From the NCBI RefSeq assembly GCF_035195345.1, contig NZ_CP136574.1, forward strand, positions 2,223,871-2,287,870: DNA of 64,000 nt, read 5' to 3'. A program made the position numbers and the translations under genes. Under the pieces are notes generated by a model, which saw only the letters and a program-made list of their open reading frames with translations, had not been told where the DNA came from and searched no databases. Origin of the DNA: Flavobacterium sp. GTDB lineage: Bacteria > Bacteroidota > Bacteroidia > Flavobacteriales > Flavobacteriaceae. Below are positions 50,370 through 59,106 of this stretch, in pieces. The number at the start of each line of letters is the position of its first letter. The stretch's first letter is position 1.

Positions 50370-50894
50370 ATGTATCATAATTATAAAAACGTAGAGATTG
50401 TAAAACCAGGAGGTCTTGAATTAAAAGATCGTTTGGTGAGTGTAAATCGTGTTACTAAAGTTACTAAAGGAGGTAGAGCATTTGGTTTCTCTGCTATCGT
50501 AGTAGTTGGTGATGAGAACGGTGTTGTAGGTCATGGATTAGGAAAATCTAAAGATGTTTCTGAGGCTATTGCTAAAGCGGTAGAAGATGCTAAGAAAAAT
50601 CTAGTGAGAATTCCATTACATGGTCAATCTGTACCTCATGAACAAAAAGGTAAATTTGGTGGAGCAAGAGTATTTTTAATGCCTGCTTCTCATGGTACTG
50701 GAGTAATTGCTGGTGGTGCTGTTCGTGCCGTATTAGAATCAGTAGGTATTCATGATGTATTATCTAAATCACAAGGTTCTTCTAACCCTCATAACGTAGT
50801 TAAAGCAACTTTTGATGCTTTATTACAAATGAGAAGCGCTTTAACGGTAGCTAAACAAAGAGGAGTATCTTTAGAAAAAGTATTCAAAGGTTAA
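50370..50894 (+). CDS. rpsE: 30S ribosomal protein S5
   Basis: 174 residues. LKDRLVSVNRVTKVTKGGRA followed by FGFSAIVVVGDENGVVGHGL is the S5 double-stranded-RNA-binding fold. The second domain has PASHGTGVIAGGAVRAVLES. It takes part in translational accuracy. It precedes rpmD by 13 nt. Confidence 0.99.
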   Translation: MYHNYKNVEIVKPGGLELKDRLVSVNRVTKVTKGGRAFGFSAIVVVGDENGVVGHGLGKSKDVSEAIAKAVEDAKKNLVRIPLHGQSVPHEQKGKFGGARVFLMPASHGTGVIAGGAVRAVLESVGIHDVLSKSQGSSNPHNVVKATFDALLQMRSALTVAKQRGVSLEKVFKG

Positions 50895-50907
50895 TCAACA
50901 GGAAATC

Positions 50908-51090
50908 ATGGCAAAATTAAAAGTAAAACAAGTAAGAAGTAAAATCAATTGTCCTCTTGATCAAAAGAGAACTTTGGAAGCTTTAGGTCTTCGTAAAATG
51001 GGACAGGTTGTTGAGCATGATGCAAATCCTGCTATCCTTGGAATGGTAAATAAAGTTAAACACTTAGTTTCTGTTGAAGAAACTAAATAA
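50908..51090 (+). CDS. rpmD: 50S ribosomal protein L30
   Basis: 60 residues. VKQVRSKINCPLDQKRTLEA and GLRKMGQVVEHDANPAILGM are the conserved blocks. It is a small non-essential 50S protein that many bacteria lack. Position between rpsE and rplO is canonical. Confidence 0.97.
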   Translation: MAKLKVKQVRSKINCPLDQKRTLEALGLRKMGQVVEHDANPAILGMVNKVKHLVSVEETK

Positions 51091-51102
51091 CACTATACAG
51101 TT

Positions 51103-51555
51103 ATGAATTTAAGTAACTTACAACCAGCTGAAGGTTCAGTTCACAACCAAAATAAAAGAGTAGGTAGAGGAGAAGGTTCTGGTAAAGGTGGTACCGCTGC
51201 ACGTGGACACAAAGGAGCTAAGTCTCGTTCTGGTTATTCTAAGAAAATTGGTTTTGAAGGTGGTCAAATGCCACTTCAAAGACGTGTGCCTAAGTTTGGT
51301 TTCAAGAACATTAATAGAGTAGAATATCAAGGTATCAATCTTGATTCGTTACAATTATTAGTAGATAACGGTGTAGTTACCGATGCAGTAGATTTTACTG
51401 TATTTGTAGATACTCGTTTGGCTACAAAAAATAGCTTAGTAAAGATTTTAGGAAGAGGTGAGCTAAAAACAAAACTTAAAGTAAGTGCTCACAAATTTAC
51501 CGCATCTGCAAAAGCGGCTATCGAGGCTGCTGGTGGAGAAGCTGTAACTTTATAA
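51103..51555 (+). CDS. rplO: 50S ribosomal protein L15
   Basis: 150 residues. The basic, glycine-rich N-terminal extension (RVGRGEGSGKGGTAARGHKG, then GYSKKIGFEGGQMPLQRRVP) reaches into the 50S core. The C-terminal globular part ends FTASAKAAIEAAGGEAVTL. It lies immediately before secY (12 nt). Confidence 0.99.
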   Translation: MNLSNLQPAEGSVHNQNKRVGRGEGSGKGGTAARGHKGAKSRSGYSKKIGFEGGQMPLQRRVPKFGFKNINRVEYQGINLDSLQLLVDNGVVTDAVDFTVFVDTRLATKNSLVKILGRGELKTKLKVSAHKFTASAKAAIEAAGGEAVTL

Positions 51556-51567
51556 TCCTTTAGTAAA

Positions 51568-52911
51568 ATGAAGAAATTTATAGATTCGTTCATCAACGTT
51601 TGGAAAATTGAAGAGTTAAAAAACAGAATTTTATTAACTCTTGGATTATTATTAGTGTACCGTTTCGGTGCTCAAGTTACCCTTCCGGGTATTGATGCTA
51701 CTAAATTGACAAATCTTACAAACCAAACTGATGAAGGTATTGGATGGTTAATTAATGTATTTACAGGAGGTGCGTTTTCGCAAGCTTCTGTATTTGCATT
51801 GGGTATCATGCCATACATATCAGCTTCTATCGTAGTTCAATTAATGGGAATTGCGGTACCATATTTACAAAAATTACAAAAAGATGGTGAAAGTGGTAGA
51901 AAGAAAATTAACCAAATTACAAGATGGTTAACAATCTTAATTACTTTAGTTCAAGGTCCTGGTTATATTTATAACCTTTACAGAACTTTACCAGGAGAAG
52001 CATTTATGCTAACTGGACCTACATTCATTTTCTCTTCAGTTCTAATCTTAGTTACTGGAACTATTTTTGCAATGTGGTTAGGAGAAAAAATTACTGATAA
52101 AGGTATTGGTAATGGTATTTCTTTATTGATAATGGTAGGTATTATTGCAAGAATGCCACAAGCATTTATTCAAGAGTTTTCATCTAGAACTTCTCAAGCA
52201 AACGGGGGTGTAATGATGATTGTTATCGAATTAATTCTTTGGTTTTTAGTGATAATTGCATGTATTTTATTAGTAATGGCTGTAAGAAAAATTCCAGTAC
52301 AGTATGCAAGACGTACAGTTTCTGGGGATTTTGAAGAAGACATGATGGGTGGTAACAGACAGTTTATCCCATTAAAGTTAAATGCATCAGGTGTTATGCC
52401 GATCATTTTTGCACAAGCTATTATGTTTATTCCTGCTGCTGTTTCTGGTTTGGCTAAAGAATCAGACACTGCACTTTCTATTGCAGGAATGTTCAACGAT
52501 CCATTCGGTTTAGTATATAATATAGTTTTTGCTTTGTTAATTGTAATTTTTACGTACTTTTACACAGCAATTACCGTACCAACTAACAAGATGGCAGATG
52601 ATTTAAAAAGAAGCGGAGGTTTTATACCAGGTGTTAAGCCAGGTGTAGAAACCGGAGATTACCTAGATAAAATTATGTCACTAATTACTTTTCCAGGATC
52701 GTTATTTCTTGCTTTAGTAGCTGTGTTCCCAGCTGTTGCAGTAAGTTTACTTGGAGTTCAAGGTGCTTGGGGTTATTTTTATGGTGGTACTTCTTTATTA
52801 ATCATGGTTGGAGTTGCAATAGACACCATTCAGCAAATAAATTCTTATTTATTGAATAAACACTATGACGGTTTGATGAAAAGTGGTAAAAATAGAAAAG
52901 CAGTAGCTTAA
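51568..52911 (+). CDS. secY: Protein translocase channel subunit SecY
   Basis: 447 residues with ten membrane segments. The N-terminal half has YRFGAQVTLPGIDATKL, the plug region, and GIMPYISASIVVQLMGIAVP. The second half has RRTVSGDFEEDMMGGNRQFI, PLKLNASGVMPIIFAQAIMF and, near the end, SYLLNKHYDGLMKSGK. It forms the Sec channel with SecE and SecG. The place in the spc operon, after rplO, is standard. Confidence 0.99.
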   Translation: MKKFIDSFINVWKIEELKNRILLTLGLLLVYRFGAQVTLPGIDATKLTNLTNQTDEGIGWLINVFTGGAFSQASVFALGIMPYISASIVVQLMGIAVPYLQKLQKDGESGRKKINQITRWLTILITLVQGPGYIYNLYRTLPGEAFMLTGPTFIFSSVLILVTGTIFAMWLGEKITDKGIGNGISLLIMVGIIARMPQAFIQEFSSRTSQANGGVMMIVIELILWFLVIIACILLVMAVRKIPVQYARRTVSGDFEEDMMGGNRQFIPLKLNASGVMPIIFAQAIMFIPAAVSGLAKESDTALSIAGMFNDPFGLVYNIVFALLIVIFTYFYTAITVPTNKMADDLKRSGGFIPGVKPGVETGDYLDKIMSLITFPGSLFLALVAVFPAVAVSLLGVQGAWGYFYGGTSLLIMVGVAIDTIQQINSYLLNKHYDGLMKSGKNRKAVA

Positions 52912-52916
52912 TTTTT

Positions 52917-53132
52917 ATGGCAAAACAATCAGCAATAGAACAAGACGGTACAATTATTGAAGCATTGTCAAATGCTATGTTCCGTGTGGAGTTAGAAAAC
53001 GGACATATTGTAATTGCTCATATCTCTGGTAAAATGCGTATGCATTACATTAAGTTGTTGCCAGGTGACAAGGTTAAACTTGAAATGAGCCCTTATGATT
53101 TGTCTAAAGCAAGAATTACTTATAGATACTAA
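52917..53132 (+). CDS. infA: Translation initiation factor IF-1
   Basis: 71 residues, an OB fold. MAKQSAIEQDGTIIEALSNA, FRVELENGHIVIAHISGKMR and DKVKLEMSPYDLSKARITYR match IF-1. It binds the A site of the 30S subunit during initiation. The gene follows secY after 5 nt and precedes rpmJ, an arrangement shared with many bacteria. Confidence 0.98.
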   Translation: MAKQSAIEQDGTIIEALSNAMFRVELENGHIVIAHISGKMRMHYIKLLPGDKVKLEMSPYDLSKARITYRY

Positions 53133-53142
53133 AGCTATTAAA

Positions 53143-53259
53143 ATGAAAGTAAGAGCATCAGTTAAAAAAAGAAGTGCCGAGTGCATTATTGTACGTAGAA
53201 AAGGAAGATTATACGTTATTAACAAAAAGAATCCTAGATTTAAACAAAGACAAGGATAA
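53143..53259 (+). CDS. rpmJ: 50S ribosomal protein L36, zinc-free form
   Basis: 38 residues, too short for a routine length cut-off but clearly real: MKVRASVKKRSAECIIVRRK, then GRLYVINKKNPRFKQRQG. The zinc form has three Cys and one His as ligands. Here only Cys14 remains, and the other ligand positions hold Ser, Asn and Phe, so this copy should not bind zinc. It lies between infA (10 nt) and rpsM (2 nt). Confidence 0.97.
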   Translation: MKVRASVKKRSAECIIVRRKGRLYVINKKNPRFKQRQG

Positions 53260-53261
53260 TT

Positions 53262-53636
53262 ATGGCAAGAATTGCAGGGGTAGATATACCTAAACAAAAA
53301 AGAGGAATCATTGCTTTAACATACATATTTGGTATTGGTAGAAGCAGAGCTAAAGATATATTAGCTAAAGCTCAAGTGAGCGAAGACAAGAAAGTTCAAG
53401 ATTGGAATGATGACGAGATCGGAGCAATTCGTGATGCGGTATCTTATTTCAAAATTGAAGGTGAATTGCGTTCAGAAGTTCAATTAAACATCAAACGTTT
53501 AATGGATATTGGATGTCAAAGAGGTATTCGTCATAGAGCTGGACTTCCATTGAGAGGTCAAAGAACTAAAAACAACTCTAGAACTAGAAAAGGTAAGAGA
53601 AAAACTGTTGCTAACAAGAAAAAAGCAACTAAATAA
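53262..53636 (+). CDS. rpsM: 30S ribosomal protein S13
   Basis: 124 residues. MARIAGVDIPKQKRGIIALT, IFGIGRSRAKDILAKA and RGIRHRAGLPLRGQRTKNNS are the family's marks. The basic tail (RKGKRKTVANKKKATK) reaches the P-site tRNA. It is the first of the alpha-operon genes and follows rpmJ by 2 nt. Confidence 0.99.
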   Translation: MARIAGVDIPKQKRGIIALTYIFGIGRSRAKDILAKAQVSEDKKVQDWNDDEIGAIRDAVSYFKIEGELRSEVQLNIKRLMDIGCQRGIRHRAGLPLRGQRTKNNSRTRKGKRKTVANKKKATK

Positions 53637-53647
53637 TAAGTAATAAT

Positions 53648-54031
53648 ATGGCTAAAGCAACAGCAAAAAAACGTAAAGTTATCGTTGAATCTTCAGGAGA
53701 AGCACATATTAATGCTACTTTTAACAACATCATTATTTCTTTGACTAATAAGAAAGGTGAAGTTATTTCTTGGTCTTCAGCTGGTAAAATGGGCTTTAGA
53801 GGTTCTAAAAAGAATACTCCTTATGCAGCTCAAATGGCAGCAGAAGATTGTAGTAAAGTAGCTCTTGAAGCTGGACTTAAAAAAGTGAAAGTTTATGTGA
53901 AAGGTCCAGGAAATGGTAGAGAATCTGCTATTAGATCTATTCATAATTCTGGAGTTGAAGTTACTGAAATCATTGATGTAACTCCAATGCCTCACAACGG
54001 ATGTCGTCCTCCGAAAAGAAGAAGAGTATAA
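53648..54031 (+). CDS. rpsK: 30S ribosomal protein S11
   Basis: 127 residues. GEAHINATFNNIIISLTNKK, SWSSAGKMGFRGSKKNTPYA, and the end DVTPMPHNGCRPPKRRRV are conserved. It lies in the 30S platform. It is separated from rpsD by 84 nt that carry a long imperfect hairpin. Confidence 0.99.
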   Translation: MAKATAKKRKVIVESSGEAHINATFNNIIISLTNKKGEVISWSSAGKMGFRGSKKNTPYAAQMAAEDCSKVALEAGLKKVKVYVKGPGNGRESAIRSIHNSGVEVTEIIDVTPMPHNGCRPPKRRRV

Positions 54032-54045
54032 TTTAAGTATAACAT

Positions 54046-54104
54046 AGGTAGGTTTAAAATTATCGAAGGATATATGACCTGAATTCATAATTCCTACCTT
54101 TTTT
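54046..54104 (+). promoter_or_regulatory. Long imperfect hairpin between rpsK and rpsD
   Basis: AGGTAGG (54046-54052) is complementary to CCTACCT (54093-54099), followed by a T-run. Inside, GGATATATGA and TCATAATTCC pair at 8 of 10 positions around CCTGAAT. It could be an attenuator or an S4-responsive leader in this otherwise tight operon. Confidence 0.5.
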
Positions 54105-54115
54105 AATTTTTTAAA

Positions 54116-54721
54116 ATGGCAAGATATACTGGTCCAAAAACTAAAATTGCTCGTAAATTTGGCGAAGCAATATTCGGAGAAGACAAAGCCTTCGAAAAAA
54201 GAAATTACCCTCCAGGGCAACATGGTTTAGCTAAAAAGAGAGGTAAAAAATCTGAATATGCAGTTCAGTTAATGGAAAAGCAAAAAGCTAAGTACACTTA
54301 CGGAATTCTTGAAAAACAATTCAGAAACTTATTCAAAAAAGCATCTGCTGCTTCTGGAGTAACAGGTGAAATCTTATTACAATTATGTGAAGCTCGTTTA
54401 GATAACGTAGTTTACAGAATGGGTGTTGCGCCTTCTCGTAGAGCGGCTCGTCAAATTGTATCTCACAGACATATCACTGTTAACGGTGAACTTGTTAATG
54501 TACCTTCTTACCACTTAAAAGCTGGTGATAAAGTTGCTGTACGTGAAAAATCAAAATCTCTTGAAGCTATCGAGCGTTCTTTAGCAAGTTCTTCTCAGGT
54601 TTATGAGTGGATTACATGGAATAATGATACTAAAGAAGGTACTTTTGTTTCTGTACCTCAAAGACTTCAGATTCCAGAAAATATTAAAGAACAACTAATC
54701 GTTGAGTTGTATAACAAATAA
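54116..54721 (+). CDS. rpsD: 30S ribosomal protein S4
   Basis: 201 residues. MARYTGPKTKIARKFGEAIF at the start and the S4 RNA-binding domain (ARLDNVVYRMGVAPSRRAAR, QIVSHRHITVNGELVNVPSY) are clear. It is a primary binding protein of the 30S body and, in E. coli, represses the alpha operon. The structured spacer before it would be the place to look for such control. Confidence 0.99.
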   Translation: MARYTGPKTKIARKFGEAIFGEDKAFEKRNYPPGQHGLAKKRGKKSEYAVQLMEKQKAKYTYGILEKQFRNLFKKASAASGVTGEILLQLCEARLDNVVYRMGVAPSRRAARQIVSHRHITVNGELVNVPSYHLKAGDKVAVREKSKSLEAIERSLASSSQVYEWITWNNDTKEGTFVSVPQRLQIPENIKEQLIVELYNK

Positions 54722-54742
54722 TAATTGACTTTAGTCGAAAGT

Positions 54743-55735
54743 ATGGCAATATTTAATTTTCAAAAGCCCGATAAAGTTATCATGATCGATTCAACCGATT
54801 TTGAAGGTAAATTTGAATTTAGACCTTTAGAACCTGGTTACGGATTGACTGTTGGTAATGCACTTAGAAGAGTTTTGCTTTCTTCTCTTGAAGGATATGC
54901 AATTACATCAGTTAGATTAGAAGGTGTAGAACATGAGTTCTCTACTATCTCTGGTGTGGTTGAAGATGTAACAGAAATTATTTTAAATCTTAAACAAGTA
55001 CGTTTCAAACGTCAAATTGAAGATATTGATAATGAGTCTGTTTCTATTGCTCTTTCAGGAAAAGATAAAATTACAGCAGGTGATTTTCAAAAATTCATCT
55101 CTGGTTTTCAAGTTTTAAATCCAGATTTAGTAATCTGTAATTTAGACAGCAAAACTACAATCAACATGGAACTTTCTATCGAAAAAGGTAGAGGTTATGT
55201 TCCTGCTGAAGAGAACAAAAAATCAAACGCTCCAATAGGAACAATTTTTACGGATTCTATTTACACACCTGTAAAGAATGTTAAATATACTATTGAGAAT
55301 TTCCGTGTGGAACAAAAAACAGATTACGAAAAATTAGTTTTTGAAATCATTACAGATGGTTCTATCCATCCTAAAGATGCTTTAACTGAGGCTGCTAAGA
55401 CGTTAATCCATCACTTTATGTTGTTCTCTGACGAAAGAATTACTCTTGAGGCAGATGAAATTGCTCAAACTGAGTCATATGATGAAGAATCTCTTCACAT
55501 GAGACAGTTGTTGAAAACTAAATTAGTTGACATGGACTTATCTGTTAGAGCATTAAATTGTTTAAAAGCGGCTGAAGTTGATACATTAGGTGATTTAGTG
55601 TCTTTCAACAAGAACGACTTAATGAAGTTCCGTAATTTTGGTAAAAAATCATTAACTGAATTAGATGAGTTAGTGGCTAATAAAAACCTTACTTTCGGTA
55701 TGGACTTAACTAAATACAAGTTAGATAAAGAATAA
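54743..55735 (+). CDS. rpoA: DNA-directed RNA polymerase subunit alpha
   Basis: 330 residues from ATG at 54743 (MAIFNFQKPDKVIMIDSTDF). A TTG six codons earlier is rejected. The N-terminal domain has EPGYGLTVGNALRRVLLSSL and assembles the polymerase. The C-terminal domain (about 255-330) has the helix-hairpin-helix DLSVRALNCLKAAEVDTLGD, then KNDLMKFRNFGKKSLTELDE, and contacts upstream DNA and activators. It follows rpsD and precedes rplQ. Confidence 0.99.
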   Translation: MAIFNFQKPDKVIMIDSTDFEGKFEFRPLEPGYGLTVGNALRRVLLSSLEGYAITSVRLEGVEHEFSTISGVVEDVTEIILNLKQVRFKRQIEDIDNESVSIALSGKDKITAGDFQKFISGFQVLNPDLVICNLDSKTTINMELSIEKGRGYVPAEENKKSNAPIGTIFTDSIYTPVKNVKYTIENFRVEQKTDYEKLVFEIITDGSIHPKDALTEAAKTLIHHFMLFSDERITLEADEIAQTESYDEESLHMRQLLKTKLVDMDLSVRALNCLKAAEVDTLGDLVSFNKNDLMKFRNFGKKSLTELDELVANKNLTFGMDLTKYKLDKE

Positions 55736-55797
55736 TTGCTTCATATTTTGCGCTCCTTTAATGGATTGATGCAAGATGAAGATAAATAAAACACGTC

Positions 55798-56280
55798 ATG
55801 AGACACGGAAAAAAATTCAATCATTTAAGTAGACAAAAAGGACATAGAAAAGCTATGTTAGCTAATATGGCTTGTTCTTTAATCGAACATAAGCGTATCA
55901 ACACGACTGTTGCTAAAGCTAAAGCTTTAAAACAATTTGTTGAACCATTAGTTACAAAATCAAAAGAAGATACTACTCACAATCGCCGTACAGTTTTTGC
56001 TTATTTAAGAGATAAATATGCTGTTACTGAATTGTTTAGAGAAGTTGCTGCTAAAGTTGGTGACCGTCCAGGAGGATACACTCGTATCATCAAGTTAGGT
56101 AATCGTTTAGGAGATAACGCTGACATGGCAATGATTGAATTCGTAGATTTCAACACATTGTATAATGGTGGTAAAAAAGAAGTTAAGAAAACGACTCGTC
56201 GTGGAAAAGCTAAAAAAGCGGAAGGTACTCCTGAAGCTCCAGCTGCTGAAACTTCTGAAAATACTGAAGCTACAGAATAG
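55798..56280 (+). CDS. rplQ: 50S ribosomal protein L17
   Basis: 160 residues. MRHGKKFNHLSRQKGHRKAM, LANMACSLIEHKRINTTVAK and DRPGGYTRIIKLGNRLGDNA are conserved. The C-terminal 40 residues are a low-complexity Lys/Ala/Glu tail, longer than in E. coli (127 residues), as seen in other Bacteroidetes. It ends the ribosomal block; a rho-independent terminator follows. Confidence 0.99.
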   Translation: MRHGKKFNHLSRQKGHRKAMLANMACSLIEHKRINTTVAKAKALKQFVEPLVTKSKEDTTHNRRTVFAYLRDKYAVTELFREVAAKVGDRPGGYTRIIKLGNRLGDNADMAMIEFVDFNTLYNGGKKEVKKTTRRGKAKKAEGTPEAPAAETSENTEATE

Positions 56281-56307
56281 TCATGAAACCATTCATGTAA
56301 AAATAAT

Positions 56308-56343
56308 AAGGATAGACTTTTTTAAGTTTATCCTTTTTTTTTT
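56308..56343 (+). terminator. Terminator at the end of the ribosomal block
   Basis: AAGGATAGACTT and AAGTTTATCCTT pair (one G-T) around TTTT, and about ten T follow. Confidence 0.9.
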
Positions 56344-56385
56344 GGTTTTACGAATCAAATATTTTCTTAAAACAACTTTTATAAC

Positions 56386-56393
56386 TAATTTTG
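56386..56393 (+). promoter_or_regulatory. Candidate -7 box for carA
   Basis: TAATTTTG, 21 nt before the carA ATG at 56415. No good TTG is present about 20 nt upstream. Confidence 0.45.
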
Positions 56394-56414
56394 CACCCAC
56401 AACAACACAACATA

Positions 56415-57524
56415 ATGAAATACAATAATCGTTCTAAAGCCGTTTTGCTTCTTAAAGACGGAACAATTTTTCACGGAAAATCAATCGGTATTGAAGGGGT
56501 GACTTTTGGTGAAGTCGCTTTTAATACAGGAACAACAGGTTATCAAGAAATCTTTACAGACCCTTCTTACTTTGGACAAATCATGGTAACTTCTAATGCT
56601 CACATTGGTAATTATGGCGTAAATGAAAAAGAAGTTGAATCTGATTCAGTAAAAATTTCAGGCTTGGTTTGTAAAAACTTCAGTTTTAATTATTCTCGTG
56701 AAGATGCTACTGAAAGTCTATTTGACTACTTAAGTAAACAAAATCTTATCGTGATTTCTGATGTAGATACCAGAGCATTGGTGAGTTATATCAGAGATAA
56801 TGGTGCAATGAACGCAGTTATTTGTACCGATGGAACACCGATTGAAGAGCTAAAAGAAAAATTAGCACAAGTTCCTGATATGAATGGATTGGAATTGGCT
56901 TCAAAAGTGTCAACAACTGAACCTTATTTCTATGGTGAAGAGACAGCAAAATATAAAATTTCGGCTTTAGACTTAGGTATAAAAACTAATATTCTAAGAA
57001 ATTTTGCAAAGAGAGATTGCTACATCAAAGTTTTTCCTTACAATGCCTCATTTGAAGATTTAAGATCATTCAATCCTGATGGATATTTCTTGTCTAATGG
57101 GCCTGGAGATCCAGAACCCCTTGAATCAGCTCAAGAAGTCGCAAGACAAATTTTAAATCAGAATAAACCACTTTTTGGTATTTGTTTAGGACATCAAATT
57201 ATTGGCTTGGCTAATGGTATTTCAACTTACAAAATGTTCAATGGTCACAGAGGAATCAATCATCCTGTAAAAAATGTGATTACTGGTAAAGGTGAAATTA
57301 CGTCTCAAAATCATGGTTTTGCTATCGTAAGAGAAGAATTAGATAAACATCCTGATTTCGAATTAACACACGAGCATTTAAATGACGGAACAGTTGCTGG
57401 AATGCGAATGAAATCCAAAAACTGTTTTTCAGTACAATACCATCCAGAAGCAAGTCCTGGTCCTCACGATTCAAGTTATTTATTTGATCAATTTATTGAA
57501 AATATTAAAAGTTCAATGAACTAA
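56415..57524 (+). CDS. carA: Carbamoyl-phosphate synthase small subunit
   Basis: 369 residues from the ATG at 56415 (MKYNNRSKAVLLLKDGTIFH). A TTG eight codons earlier overlaps the -7 box and is rejected. The N-terminal domain has GEVAFNTGTTGYQEIFTDPS. The class-I glutaminase domain has FLSNGPGDPEPLESA, then FGICLGHQIIGLANG with the catalytic Cys, and VQYHPEASPGPHDSSYLFDQ with the His-Glu pair. It supplies ammonia to CarB for pyrimidine and arginine synthesis. carB is not in this window. Confidence 0.98.
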   Translation: MKYNNRSKAVLLLKDGTIFHGKSIGIEGVTFGEVAFNTGTTGYQEIFTDPSYFGQIMVTSNAHIGNYGVNEKEVESDSVKISGLVCKNFSFNYSREDATESLFDYLSKQNLIVISDVDTRALVSYIRDNGAMNAVICTDGTPIEELKEKLAQVPDMNGLELASKVSTTEPYFYGEETAKYKISALDLGIKTNILRNFAKRDCYIKVFPYNASFEDLRSFNPDGYFLSNGPGDPEPLESAQEVARQILNQNKPLFGICLGHQIIGLANGISTYKMFNGHRGINHPVKNVITGKGEITSQNHGFAIVREELDKHPDFELTHEHLNDGTVAGMRMKSKNCFSVQYHPEASPGPHDSSYLFDQFIENIKSSMN

Positions 57525-57579
57525 AACGTTATCGTTTATAAGTTTTTTGAGTTTCTAATTATGATTAGATTTTTAATTA

Positions 57580-57587
57580 TAAATTTG
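57580..57587 (+). promoter_or_regulatory. Candidate -7 box for eno
   Basis: TAAATTTG, 37 nt before the eno ATG. The TTG that would match lies too far upstream (30-nt gap). Confidence 0.4.
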
Positions 57588-57624
57588 TTATTATCCACAA
57601 GATAGTAAATTAAAAAAATATAAA

Positions 57625-58923
57625 ATGAGTATAATTATCAAAGTTCACGCTAGACAAATTTTAGATTCGCGTGGAAATCCAACAATCGAAGTAGATGTAG
57701 TTACAGATAACGGAATTTTAGGTAGAGCAGCTGTTCCTAGTGGTGCTTCAACTGGTAAACATGAAGCGGTTGAGCTTCGTGATGGTGGTAAAGCTTACAT
57801 GGGTAAAGGTGTTTTAAAGGCGGTTGAAAATGTAAATACTAAAATTGCTGAAGCGGTAGTAGGAATGTCTGTTTTCGAACAAAATTTAATCGACAAAATG
57901 ATGATTGAATTAGATGGGACAGCAAATAAATCTAATTTAGGTGCAAATGCAATCTTGGGTGTTTCTTTAGCGGTTGCAAAAGCAGCGGCTAATGAATTAG
58001 GAATGCCATTGTATCGTTATGTTGGAGGTGTTTCTGCAAATACGTTGCCAGTTCCAATGATGAATATCATCAACGGAGGTTCGCATTCTGATGCTCCAAT
58101 TGCGTTTCAAGAATTTATGATTATGCCAGTTAAAGCTAAAGATTTTACTCACGCTATGCAAATGGGAACTGAAATTTTCCATAACTTGAAAAAAGTATTA
58201 CACGATAGAAATTTATCTACTGCTGTAGGTGATGAAGGTGGGTTTGCTCCAAATTTAGCTGGAGGAACTGAGGATGCTTTAGATTCTATCAAATTAGCGG
58301 TAACGAATGCAGGGTATACTTTTGGTGAGGATGTAATGATTGCTTTAGATTGTGCAGCTTCTGAATTTTATGTAAACGGAAAATATGATTATACTAAATT
58401 TGAAGGTGAAACAGGTAAAATTAGAACTTCTGAAGAGCAAGCTTCTTATTTAGCTGAATTAGCTGCTAATTATCCAATTATTTCTATCGAAGATGGAATG
58501 TATGAAGATGATTGGGAAGGTTGGAAATTATTAACTGAGAAAATTGGTGATAATGTACAATTAGTAGGAGATGATTTATTTGTAACAAATGTAGAAAGAT
58601 TATCTCGTGGAATTAGTCAATCTATTGCCAATTCAATTTTGATTAAAGTAAACCAAATTGGAACTTTAACAGAAACTATTGCTGCAGTTAATATGGCGCA
58701 TAATGCAGGATATACTTCAGTAATGTCACACCGTTCTGGTGAAACAGAAGATAATACAATTGCTGATTTAGCAGTTGCTTTAAACTGCGGACAAATTAAA
58801 ACAGGTTCAGCTTCTCGTTCAGATCGTATGGCAAAATACAATCAATTATTAAGAATTGAAGAAGAATTAGCTGATGTTGCTTATTTTCCTGGTGTAAATG
58901 CTTTTAAAGTAAAAAGATATTAA
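57625..58923 (+). CDS. eno: Enolase
   Basis: 432 residues. It converts 2-phosphoglycerate to phosphoenolpyruvate. ARQILDSRGNPTIEVDV, AAVPSGASTGKHEAVELRD, KSNLGANAILGVSLAVAKAA, and the signature ILIKVNQIGTLTETIAAV and SHRSGETEDNTIADLAVA are present, giving the catalytic Lys and metal ligands. It stands alone between carA and gltA and is closed by a strong terminator. Confidence 0.99.
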   Translation: MSIIIKVHARQILDSRGNPTIEVDVVTDNGILGRAAVPSGASTGKHEAVELRDGGKAYMGKGVLKAVENVNTKIAEAVVGMSVFEQNLIDKMMIELDGTANKSNLGANAILGVSLAVAKAAANELGMPLYRYVGGVSANTLPVPMMNIINGGSHSDAPIAFQEFMIMPVKAKDFTHAMQMGTEIFHNLKKVLHDRNLSTAVGDEGGFAPNLAGGTEDALDSIKLAVTNAGYTFGEDVMIALDCAASEFYVNGKYDYTKFEGETGKIRTSEEQASYLAELAANYPIISIEDGMYEDDWEGWKLLTEKIGDNVQLVGDDLFVTNVERLSRGISQSIANSILIKVNQIGTLTETIAAVNMAHNAGYTSVMSHRSGETEDNTIADLAVALNCGQIKTGSASRSDRMAKYNQLLRIEEELADVAYFPGVNAFKVKRY

Positions 58924-58964
58924 GATAAACAGTTTAGCTAAACTTGTTTCAGTATCTAAATAGT

Positions 58965-58997
58965 AACCCTTTCAGAAGAAATTTTGAAAGGGTTTTT
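58965..58997 (+). terminator. Terminator of eno
   Basis: AACCCTTTCA and TGAAAGGGTT form a perfect 10-bp stem around 10 nt, followed by T5. Confidence 0.9.
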
Positions 58998-59106
58998 CAT
59001 GTATATTATTTAACCATAAATTATAATAATTTTCTTTAATGTTCGAGGATTATTTGTTAAATTCGCAACATACATAAATATTTATCAAAAAACACATTAT
59101 ATTAAT

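Noticed and set aside
53777..54223. Minus-strand frame of 148 codons over rpsK-rpsD
   Set aside because: Antisense to two certain ribosomal genes.
54725..54742. TTG start for rpoA
   Set aside because: MAIFNFQKPDK is the conserved start.
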